A stretch of 60,000 nt of DNA from contig NC_079882.1 in NCBI RefSeq assembly GCF_029227915.1, forward strand, positions 6,760,001-6,820,000, in the 5' to 3' direction. Source of the stretch: Hydractinia symbiolongicarpus. Its lineage: Eukaryota; Cnidaria; Hydrozoa; Anthoathecata; Hydractiniidae. Position numbers and translations under genes: made by a program. The notes beneath the pieces were generated by a model. The model worked only from the letters and a program-made list of their open reading frames with translations, was not told where the DNA came from and did not search any database. Positions 46,165 to 55,699 of the stretch are shown here, one piece after another. Positions within the stretch are counted from its first letter, which is position 1. Every line of letters starts with the position of its first letter.

Positions 46165-46335
46165 ATGAAGATAGCAATGAATGAAAATAATTCGCAGGTG
46201 CTAGGATTTCAATTCGAGCCGGAAAGAACAGCGAATGATGAGCTAGTTCCGACTTTTCAAGACGTAGACGAACATAACATTGGAAACCTTGTTGCTCCTA
46301 CTCCTAAATGTGAGAGGATGCCCTCTAAAGTGTAG
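46165..46335 (+). pseudogene. P2X7-like C-terminal domain, N-terminal exon remnant (copy 1)
   Basis: MKIAMNENNSQVLGFQFEPE, RTANDELVPTFQDVDEHNIG and NLVAPTPKCERMPSKV, then TAG. GFQFEPE followed by an acidic spacer and a C-x-x-MP box resembles the start of P2X purinoceptor 7-like intracellular domains, which are widespread in cnidarian repeat-linked proteins. The zinc-binding Cys set after MP is lost. The second half (47520-47630) lies beyond a transposon insertion. Confidence 0.5.
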
Positions 46336-46364
46336 AATGTTTTTGCTGTCACGAGACAGACTCT

Positions 46365-47416
46365 CAGTCTTTTTCAGGAATATTTGAGTAGGTGTGCGAA
46401 GATTCGCACGTGTAAATCAAGTAACGCGTGCGATGTAAAACGCACGTGCAAAGAATGTTACGCCTGCGATACGGGCTCCGAGGTTATTTTTGTTGCGCAT
46501 TCATTTTGCGGTAGAAAAGTGGGGGACGTTTTAAATCGTGCACCCCAAACACGATGATCGAGCGTCTACTGGTATAGCGACTCTCTCAATCTTAACTTCC
46601 TTTTCTACATGTCCGAAATAGTATGCATGACTATACTGTCATTTTTATATTTATTGTTTATTTTTCACAAGCAAATAGGCAAAAATATGCTTTGTTTTCA
46701 AATAAAAAAAAATCTTTATCCACGTGGCTTAAATAAAACTTCAAAATTCATTCAAAAAGTTCAGCTACACTTTAACAAAATTTTTACAGAAAAAATTTAT
46801 ACCGCTCGTGGGTTTCGGTTTTACAGGCATAAAGAAAAAATCCATTAAATTCGGACCTGCTATGGTTTCCAATTATTTTGTCAAATGAAGAAATTATCTA
46901 CAATTAAATCCATGATAAAATGTCTATTCCGCCTGTAAGTGCAGTTTTGCAGACTTGCTTCATCCGTGCTCCGTCGGCGTTCACCTCCGCGTTAGTTAAG
47001 AACCGCATGGCTGGATTTCTTGTGTAAGACCTGGTTACCAACGACGAAGGGGCCAGGCAAAAGAGATTTATGTCTACGTAGTTCATTTAACTAAGTCAGG
47101 AGTCGGTGAATTAGCTAGGATGGTCAGGTTGGCTATGAATAGGCTTGCTCGTGGATTAAAAGGACCAGGACTATTCAATAATTTCTGAGATCTAAAAGTG
47201 TCCGACCAATACGGAAATCTATCGGACGTTTTGTCTGACGACTGTCCAAAAATTATTTCGAGGGCTGCCATCGCACGCTACAAAATGGATTTTATAGGTT
47301 GATTTTGAAAACTCAATATTTATTTTTCAGGCGTGCGATTAATCACACGCCTGAAACGATTTAGGCGTGTGCTAAGGCGTGCGCGTGCGATCGCACGCCT
47401 CTCCTGAAAAAGACTG
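46365..47416. mobile_element. Nested 1,052-bp TIR transposon inserted in the Kolobok-like element (copy 1)
   Basis: Ends CAGTCTTTTTCAGGA and TCCTGAAAAAGACTG are a perfect 15-bp inverted repeat, flanked by GACTCT on both sides (46359-46364 and 47417-47422). Subterminal CGTGCGA-rich palindromic motifs occur at both ends (46390-46450 and 47330-47400). No transposase is readable; short minus-strand frames at 46904-47271 have no motif. CAG...CTG ends recall hAT elements, but 6 bp is not the hAT target length. Confidence 0.8.
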
Positions 47417-47519
47417 GACTCTATTAAATATTTTCAATTACATGGTATAAAAGTTTCTACTCCTTCATGAGTAATTCTTAGATGCGAGTGTGATTGAGTA
47501 ATATTGTAATATTTTTCAG

Positions 47520-47630
47520 ATAAAAAATGTATTACGGAACACGAAGAATTCCGAGCGGTGGTTTTATTGAAGAGTACGCTGTGAACATCTTTGGTGGCAC
47601 TCCATGACAGAGAGTTTCGAACGACCACCT
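47520..47630 (+). pseudogene. P2X7-like C-terminal domain, second exon remnant (copy 1)
   Basis: After the acceptor ATATTTTTCAG, the frame reads DKKCITEHEEFRAVVLLKST, stop, TSLVALHDREFRTT. The C-(I/V)-T-x-H-x-x-F-x-A-V-x-L pattern followed by ALxD is the core of P2X7-like domains. A TGA sits where Trp is plausible. Convergent with the THAP exon at 47651-47827. Confidence 0.55.
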
Positions 47631-47650
47631 AGTTACCAGCCCCCACTCAC

Positions 47651-47827
47651 CTCCTTAACATCCTTTTCTTTCCTCTGTTCAGATATTTCTCTGACTTTTG
47701 GTTTTTCCTTATACGGAAGATTTTTTTTTGGATCCTTGGGCAGCGAAAAAAAAATTTTATCCTGTTTTTTTCGACTGTTGTTAGTGCAATTCACAACAGC
47801 GCACCACGACATTATTCTGCCTCTCAA
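47651..47827 (-). pseudogene. THAP-domain exon (copy 1)
   Basis: On the minus strand: MRGRIMSWCAVVNCTNNSRK, KQDKIFFSLPKDPKKN and a Lys-rich run to the donor GAG|GTGAGT at 47651. WCAVVNC gives the C-x4-C half of a THAP zinc finger, followed by the expected basic turn and F-x-x-L-P. The second half of the THAP module (W, C-x-x-HF) is not in this exon and was not found downstream. Such domains bind transposon ends. Confidence 0.6.
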
Positions 47828-48311
47828 CCTTACTGAATGTGCGATCTGAGTCTAATCTCTCTGTGGCGGGACATCTAGTGAAGAGGAAACTAATTTTTAA
47901 TTATTGATTGGTTGTCTTTAGAGTAGCTGAAACAACTATGCAACCCTAAGGCTAAAGTCATATTGAACTTCAAGTTTTATTAGCGAAAGCTTCTTACTTA
48001 GGTTCGTACACAATTAGCACAGTGTGTGTTTACCTTAAGGTCTAGACACATGTTTTCGCAAATACTAAACATGGTAGAGCAATTTTAAAGTAACAATTTC
48101 TGCACTTGAAAATTATGAAGTATGGATGACATTACACACAGGTTGTTCACGTTCCAGCTCAAAGATAGAAATTTCGACTATTCTTTCATAAAACCGCAAC
48201 TAGACATTCAACAATCAAGAGCAAAATTAATATCCCCAAAGTAACTTGTGAGGAATTGACGATTGATGTATAAAAACAAAGCATAATAGTGAACACTCAT
48301 GGTATTTAGGA

Positions 48312-48704
48312 CATACATTGCTTGTAATGTATTCTCTAAGGCTCACACAAACGGATCATGTCTCGTTGGGTAAGCGCAGTAAAACACAGGATGTGAAATT
48401 GAAAATGAATATTTAGGCGTGTCTGCTAAATTTGTTTCTTTGTCTCTGATATTATGATGACCACCGGCGTATCGGCCATCATCCCTTGCTTATCTACCAA
48501 CTACAAGTGATGTACTGATAAGAATCTCTTTGTGCGAAGATGTCACGATAATTTTTCGTTTGTATATAGTGCGAGACCATTATGAACGCCTCTTTACTAC
48601 AGAGAAATACGCTCTACTACAGGCTACTACACTCTACTACAGAAAAATACGCTTTACTACAGAGAAATACATTCTACTACGCTCTACTACACGCTACTAA
48701 TTTC
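48312..48704 (+). mobile_element. Minisatellite-bearing repeat, copy B'
   Basis: Duplicate of copy B, same orientation and same array length. Confidence 0.75.
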
Positions 48705-49741
48705 CTATTTCTCTATTTTTATTGTTTAAGTTTTATTCCATGAGTTACTAAAACTAAGGTTCACAAATATAATTTTTTAAAAAAAATTCTTGATGATTTG
48801 AATTCTGATCGATTTCCATTTTCTCCTTAGAGAAAGCCTTTGTCTTTATACCACCTGTTAATGTTGCTGATAATATCTTACATTCTTATATTACTTTCTT
48901 AATGACTAGTACTGTAAATAGTTTTTAAAAAAAATAAAAAACAAGAATTTCCAAGAAAGACATATTTTCTTCAACCATTGTCTCATTATGATGTCATTAC
49001 TTCCTGTGATGACATATCAACTTAAATATTTTGTCACTAATTAAGTCACAACATATTGATGCTTCTTTGTGCCAAGTTTTGTCACTTAAAACCAAACTGA
49101 ACAAAAGTTACAGCCCGCAGGCACTTTATGCCCCCCCCCATACTTACAAGGGTCAAAAAAGCCCATACAAATAGTCGTTACCATAGTGATCAATTATTAT
49201 GCAGAAGTATAAAATTTCTGTAAGAAACTTAAAAGCTCTTTCACAGTGTTAAATTTTTAAGAGAGTATCACTTACATTTTAAATCTCTTTTACAAAACTA
49301 TAAAGGATGTGGGATGGAAAGCACGCTTAGCGTGGAGAGGAATGTTTGATCTAAAAAAGCTTTTTTCTTCTTCTTGAGAGAATGAGTAGAACGCAAGTTA
49401 TGATGAGTATTCTGACAATTGGAGGTTAAAAATTGTGGAAAAAATTTTAATACTAAATAACTCCAAAAGTAAAAAACAACAAGAAGCCCTGGAGGCTCTA
49501 AGAATTTCCGCTCGCTATTAAAATATTTGATGACAACCTGGTAATTCGTTGTGCTATCGTGTCAAACATTCGAAGAAGTTTGGTGTATGAAGCTCTGAAG
49601 ATAAAGCACACAAATGACTTTTTATCTTACAACAAACGCAAACAAAACGAAACGTGTCATAATAAAGTCACATTTTACGAGAAATTGCTAACAAAAAATA
49701 CAGCATACCATTGATGGTTAAAACGTTCATGGTCTTAAACG

Positions 49742-50232
49742 GCATTTAGTTGACAAAAAAACCAAATTTTGATGTCACCATTATGTTCAGCATACTTTTT
49801 TATTAACTGTGCAAATTTTTGTCGAAAATAAAGTAGCTTTAATTTTTGGACCAATTTTGGCCTAAAATGATATTTAGGTGGCAAAAAATCAAAATTTTGA
49901 TGTCACCATCATGTTGAGCATACTTTTTTTGTAAACTGTGCCAAATTTTGTTGAAAATAAAGTAGTTTTAATGTTTGGACCAATTTTGGCCTAAAATGAC
50001 ATTTCGGTGACAAAATATTAAAATTTTGATGTTACCATCATGTTCAGCCTACTTTTTTTGTGGTCTGTGCCAAAATTTGTCGAAAATAAAGTAGTTTTAA
50101 TTTTTGGACCAATTTTGGCATAAAATGACATTTAGGTGGCAAAAAATCAAAATTATAATGTCAACATTATATTCAGCATACTTTTTTTGTTAACTGTACC
50201 AAATTTTGTCGAAAACAAATACCAATTTTGGC
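49742..50232 (+). repeat. About 127-bp tandem array, duplicated copy
   Basis: Identical to the array at 44400-44890 through the 5,342-bp duplication. Confidence 0.9.
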
Positions 50233-51506
50233 CTGAAACGTCATTTAGATGACTTCCAAGTACTTAGGAAGTTTGGGTACGAAGTTTAAATCTGTGACGT
50301 TCCCAATTGACCATTTGGGACAGTTAGCAGATGGAAACCAATACTATCGTCCTCTCGGAGGAACGTGAAATCCCAGGGTCGATTTTTTCTCAAAAAATGC
50401 TCCAAAAGAAAAAAACGACGGTTTTAAAGAATTTCCAACGCCTTCAGGCGCGGAAATTCAATAAGAAAAAATTAAAAAAGCATTTTTAGATCAATGTCTT
50501 GTGATCACAAAAAAGCAAACAGCAAACTTCAGAAATTAGTAGTTTTGTAAAAGAGATTGCATTTGTAGGAGAGGGGTAATTTTTTTGTGTCTATTAAACC
50601 TTCAAATTTTATTTTTTCTTAATAAATAAATATAGGTAATCATATAGGCTTTCTAAAAATATATACATTAATATATCAAAATAAAGTTTTGGTGAATTAA
50701 AAGCATTTTAAAATATCACATCTTTTTTGTATATTCATGCCTTAACCTTAAACTTACAGTTTATAAGTAATATGAATTGATAGAGTATAGAGATTATCAT
50801 AAATCTGTGTATATATATAAAAAAGTAAACTCTTTTTAAAGTCTGGATTTCAGCTGCGAACGTGCTTAATTTTTGGCAAAATCTCAGTCTCAATGTTCGT
50901 AAAAGCCAGGTCCTAATATATTTTGGTTTCTTTCATGAAATCTTGAAAATTAATCTTGCAGAATTGTTCAAATTGTTTATTTACAGAAAATAATCTCCAT
51001 GGCATTCTTTTTTGTTTTTGACCCCACAAAAAAAACTCACATTGTTTTCATTTGTTAAAGTTCGATATGACAAGCATTCCGTGGACAAAATTTTAGAGAA
51101 ATTTTTTTTTTACTCAGTACGTCAGTAACCATAGAGTTATTTTTTTTCAAGCAACAATTTTTAAATTGTTTCGTGAAGTGATCCTCTTAAAGGTACTGTC
51201 CGATTAAAAAACAATATCTTTTCTTTTGTTTTATTAAGTATCAAAAATAACGAAGATTGCACTCTTAAACAACAAAGATTTATCCAATATTTAGCACCAT
51301 CGTTTGTTTGTTTTGATCTTGCTGCACTAGCCTACCATCTTCACGAACTTTCGAACGCGGCAAAAGGACTGGGTCAATTCATTATTCAGCACATTTTTGC
51401 TTGTGACGTAGTTACCTGGCTTCTTATTAGGCGAACCCCCCCGACTTGCGCATCGAACGACTAATGTTTATTTATAATTTTTTTCCTTTGTTTAAAAAAG
51501 TTCTTC

Positions 51507-51677
51507 ATGAAGATAGCAATGAATGAAAATAATTCGCAGGTGCTAGGATTTCAATTCGAGCCGGAAAGAACAGCGAATGATGAGCTAGTTCCGACTTTTC
51601 AAGACGTAGACGAACATAACATTGGAAACCTTGTTGCTCCTACTCCTAAATGTGAGAGGATGCCCTCTAAAGTGTAG
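51507..51677 (+). pseudogene. P2X7-like domain exon 1 remnant (copy 2)
   Basis: Identical to 46165-46335. Unlike copy 1 it lies inside an element with both ends. Confidence 0.5.
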
Positions 51678-51706
51678 AATGTTTTTGCTGTCACGAGACA
51701 GACTCT

Positions 51707-52758
51707 CAGTCTTTTTCAGGAATATTTGAGTAGGTGTGCGAAGATTCGCACGTGTAAATCAAGTAACGCGTGCGATGTAAAACGCACGTGCAAAGAATGT
51801 TACGCCTGCGATACGGGCTCCGAGGTTATTTTTGTTGCGCATTCATTTTGCGGTAGAAAAGTGGGGGACGTTTTAAATCGTGCACCCCAAACACGATGAT
51901 CGAGCGTCTACTGGTATAGCGACTCTCTCAATCTTAACTTCCTTTTCTACATGTCCGAAATAGTATGCATGACTATACTGTCATTTTTATATTTATTGTT
52001 TATTTTTCACAAGCAAATAGGCAAAAATATGCTTTGTTTTCAAATAAAAAAAAATCTTTATCCACGTGGCTTAAATAAAACTTCAAAATTCATTCAAAAA
52101 GTTCAGCTACACTTTAACAAAATTTTTACAGAAAAAATTTATACCGCTCGTGGGTTTCGGTTTTACAGGCATAAAGAAAAAATCCATTAAATTCGGACCT
52201 GCTATGGTTTCCAATTATTTTGTCAAATGAAGAAATTATCTACAATTAAATCCATGATAAAATGTCTATTCCGCCTGTAAGTGCAGTTTTGCAGACTTGC
52301 TTCATCCGTGCTCCGTCGGCGTTCACCTCCGCGTTAGTTAAGAACCGCATGGCTGGATTTCTTGTGTAAGACCTGGTTACCAACGACGAAGGGGCCAGGC
52401 AAAAGAGATTTATGTCTACGTAGTTCATTTAACTAAGTCAGGAGTCGGTGAATTAGCTAGGATGGTCAGGTTGGCTATGAATAGGCTTGCTCGTGGATTA
52501 AAAGGACCAGGACTATTCAATAATTTCTGAGATCTAAAAGTGTCCGACCAATACGGAAATCTATCGGACGTTTTGTCTGACGACTGTCCAAAAATTATTT
52601 CGAGGGCTGCCATCGCACGCTACAAAATGGATTTTATAGGTTGATTTTGAAAACTCAATATTTATTTTTCAGGCGTGCGATTAATCACACGCCTGAAACG
52701 ATTTAGGCGTGTGCTAAGGCGTGCGCGTGCGATCGCACGCCTCTCCTGAAAAAGACTG
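51707..52758. mobile_element. Nested 1,052-bp TIR transposon (copy 2)
   Basis: Duplicate of 46365-47416 with the same ends and GACTCT flanks; arose by the segmental duplication, not by a new insertion. Confidence 0.8.
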
Positions 52759-52861
52759 GACTCTATTAAATATTTTCAATTACATGGTATAAAAGTTTCT
52801 ACTCCTTCATGAGTAATTCTTAGATGCGAGTGTGATTGAGTAATATTGTAATATTTTTCAG

Positions 52862-52972
52862 ATAAAAAATGTATTACGGAACACGAAGAATTCCGAGCGG
52901 TGGTTTTATTGAAGAGTACGCTGTGAACATCTTTGGTGGCACTCCATGACAGAGAGTTTCGAACGACCACCT
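52862..52972 (+). pseudogene. P2X7-like domain exon 2 remnant (copy 2)
   Basis: Identical to 47520-47630, with the same in-frame TGA. Confidence 0.55.
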
Positions 52973-52992
52973 AGTTACCAGCCCCCACTCAC

Positions 52993-53169
52993 CTCCTTAA
53001 CATCCTTTTCTTTCCTCTGTTCAGATATTTCTCTGACTTTTGGTTTTTCCTTATACGGAAGATTTTTTTTTGGATCCTTGGGCAGCGAAAAAAAAATTTT
53101 ATCCTGTTTTTTTCGACTGTTGTTAGTGCAATTCACAACAGCGCACCACGACATTATTCTGCCTCTCAA
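52993..53169 (-). pseudogene. THAP-domain exon (copy 2)
   Basis: Identical to 47651-47827. In this copy 600 bp of element sequence lie upstream of its ATG before the right TIR, leaving room for a promoter. Confidence 0.6.
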
Positions 53170-53789
53170 CCTTACTGAATGTGCGATCTGAGTCTAATCT
53201 CTCTGTGGCGGGACATCTAGTGAAGAGGAAACTAATTTTTAATTATTGATTGGTTGTCTTTAGAGTAGCTGAAACAACTATGCAACCCTAAGGCTAAAGT
53301 CATATTGAACTTCAAGTTTTATTAGCGAAAGCTTCTTACTTAGGTTCGTACACAATTAGCACAGTGTGTGTTTACCTTAAGGTCTAGACACATCTCTCGC
53401 CTTCGATTTTTTAATTCCATATGAATAATTCATAAAAAGCGGTCTTTCACAATTCAGGGGGTAAAATTACCAAAATTTTTAAACATATAATAAAATATCA
53501 GCCCTGGCCCACGTTTTATCTATTTTTGTCAGTTCGGCGGCGCTCCAGGTAAATACGTCACACGCGACATATTATTTCAGCCTCGCTTTAGTGCCTACAT
53601 CCGCCATCATATAAACAATCGAAGCGAGAGACCGCATGCTTTTTTTGTAAACAAGAATGAGATATTGTTCAGTTGGTGTTAGGAAAGAAAACAAATAATT
53701 ATTTAATTATTTTATAGAAATTAGTTCCAAATAAGAATTTTTTGTCAAAATTTTAGTTGATTTTTAATCGGACAGTACCTTTAAGGAAA

Positions 53790-54600
53790 AATGTTTTTGA
53801 CTGAGTGAAATCACTGGACGATTTCATTTGCCTGAAAAATACCAAGATGGTAACTCTCTGAATACAAAATTTAAGAATTAGGATATCATCCCTTTTGTCA
53901 ACCTTATATTTTGGAATTTTTAACAATTTTTTTTACCAAATATAATCTATGATAGAGGCCTAAAATGTGACACAAATAAGCAAGAACATTCCAAGGAAAG
54001 TTTAAAGTCCAACATTCCCCACCAAATTAAATTAGTATACTAATTCTGAAATCACAAATGTGTAAAATGTGAGTTATGTAATCCTGGCTAATGTTTTTTC
54101 ACAGATGTTGTTTAAAAAAAAGGTACACTGGAGACACAGGATATATACCAGCAACATCACCAATTTTTGTAAACAGCTTCAAATTTTACGTTTGTTTGGA
54201 ACAAGTCAACAAGCCAACTAGCTAGCTACCCATATCATTATATTCAAATCTAGCTAACACCTAGCTCATTTAACACCAAGAATAATACACAAAAGCATTA
54301 GAATGGCCCAGTGATGCATACTATTATCCCATATTATCACCAAATGGTTATAACAATCTGTATGACAAATTAACTTGGCAAATATGGCAAGTAAACAAAC
54401 CATGTTTGCACTACTTCGCTGCAAACTTAAAATTCGCTTATAAGTAATCTCGTTTTCATGTTATTCGGTATTATATAATATATTATATAAGTAAACCAGT
54501 CGTGATTTGTTTTAGGCATGGTGTTTCAATGCAATAATATATTTGGCCTCATTTTGAGCTACGCAGACCCACACAGTGTGCCATCTTCCCAATTTCCCTC
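53790..54600. other. No recognisable gene
   Basis: AT-rich spacer with CTAGCTAGC words; nothing coding. Confidence 0.45.
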
Positions 54601-54611
54601 ACATGGCTTGG

Positions 54612-54731
54612 GTTAACCCAGGGCTATGGTAACATTCACTCGCCCATGTTGAATCGCCGTCAAGAGGAATCGAACCGCGGTCTCTCGCACAGAGTACGAG
54701 AGCTATAACCACTAATCTATGGCGCCACAAA
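54612..54731 (-). mobile_element. tRNA-derived SINE, family 1, copy 2
   Basis: On the minus strand: GGCGCCATAGATTAGTGGTT (A-box), GCTCTCGTACTCTGTGCGAG (foldable anticodon-like arm), GCGGTTCGATTCC (B-box), then GGCGATTCAACATGGGCGAG and CCATAGCCCTGGG shared with 40315-40445. Confidence 0.75.
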
Positions 54732-55070
54732 AATAAATCTTACAAATATATATACTTATGGGGACCCTTTTTCAAAAATTTACCAAATACTTACTTAAAT
54801 TAATGAATTTCTTCAAGAAAAAGAAGAAAAGGGGAAATCTATGAATTTCAATAATATATACCTTAACCGTATTTATGCAGAGGCAGGTAAAATCAACCCA
54901 CTCACAACTTAAAAAGATGCTGATTTCAAAAGGTCACCTAAATTTTCCTTAAATGTCCTGATTTTTCTTCTCAAATCATCTGAAAAAAATTTTAACATTT
55001 GGTTATTTTTTTATAGTTTTTATATTGTTTATTTTGAATCACCACTATCAAAGCTCCTCAATTTTGTTAA

Positions 55071-55570
55071 AGGGGAACTCCAGTGAAAATCACTTTTTTC
55101 TTTTTCCTTTTATACGTACTCGAAAAAGCATAAGAAATAAAAAACAGCTTACTTAACTTGTTTCCTTATTTAAAATTGTTGTACTAGCCTTCGCATATTT
55201 ATTTTTTTTCTCATAAAAAAACAGACATGCGCGATTTCATTAAGACTGGACCTGATTATAAATAATGACGACACATTGTGCAGAAAGTTGGAGAGTATAT
55301 ATATATTAAATATAAACTTATAGTATACATTTAAATTGTTTGTTTTTGTATGTATTTAACCAATCGATCGGAGAAATGTAAAAAAGTTAGTTTTCATAGA
55401 ATCCCGTCTTTAAAAAAGAAAGAATTCAAACAAAAAATGACTTAAAAAAATGTCGTGCAATCAAAGTTTTTATATAAAAAGTAAGAAAGATTTTTTACTG
55501 AATTTTTGACGAAAAGAATGTAAAAAAAGCGATAAAATATATTATATATGGCTGTAGCTTTGTAAAGGTT
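55071..55570 (+). mobile_element. Kolobok-like element copy 2 (37.2-kb family), truncated
   Basis: TTAA at 55067-55070 then AGGGGAACTCCAGTGAAAAT, followed by a sequence collinear with 37216-37640 (ACGTACTC, GCGCGATTTCATTA, TGACxxCACATxGTGCAGAAAG, AGAATCCCGTCT) and with 38440-38570 (AAAAAAGCGAT, GGCTGTAGCTTTGTAAAG). Most of the centre and the right TIR are gone. An inverted scrap (CTTTCTGCACGATGTG) lies at 55669-55684. Confidence 0.75.
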
Positions 55571-55699
55571 ATGTAATGTTCGTCATTATAACAAGACATC
55601 TTATCAACGAACAATGCAAACAGTAAGTAAACAAAACTTTTAGAAGGCGAGCTACCAATCTTACAGACTTTCTGCACGATGTGGCATAAGCTTATTTAT

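Larger units (their letters stand above)
42709..48050 (+). repeat. Tandem duplication, unit 1 (5,342 bp)
   Basis: Begins TGTTTTCGCAAATACTAAAC and ends AAGGTCTAGACACA. Repeated immediately at 48051-53392, with identity in every line compared, including the nine-C run at 43787. The unit holds the minisatellite repeat, the about 127-bp repeat array, and the left 2.2 kb of a Kolobok-like element. The fusion leaves no more than 1 bp of microhomology. Confidence 0.95.
45849..48050. mobile_element. Kolobok-like transposon, left part only (copy cut by the duplication)
   Basis: TTAA (45845-45848) then the TIR AGGTACTGTCCGATTAAAAA. The internal sequence is identical to 51191-53392. The right end is missing because unit 1 of the duplication stops at 48050 within the element. 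Confidence 0.8.
48051..53392 (+). repeat. Tandem duplication, unit 2 (5,342 bp)
   Basis: Second unit of the direct duplication, continuing at its right edge into unique sequence (CTCTCGCCTTCG) that completes the Kolobok-like element. Confidence 0.95.
51191..53780. mobile_element. Complete Kolobok-like transposon (2,590 bp) with THAP and P2X7-like remnants
   Basis: TTAA (51187-51190) + AGGTACTGTCCGATTAAAAA at the left; TTTTTAATCGGACAGTACCT + TTAA (53781-53784) at the right: a perfect 20-bp TIR and TTAA target duplication. Cargo: P2X7-like exon remnants (+, 51507-51677 and 52862-52972) converging on a THAP exon (-, 52993-53169). A 1,052-bp transposon (51707-52758) sits between the two P2X7-like exons. 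TTAA plus THAP supports Kolobok. No DDE transposase is visible. Confidence 0.8.

Noticed and set aside
46904-47271. Two adjacent minus-strand frames inside the nested transposon as a transposase
   Set aside because: Together under 125 codons, no DDE or zinc-finger motif, and no joining signal; insufficient to call a transposase.
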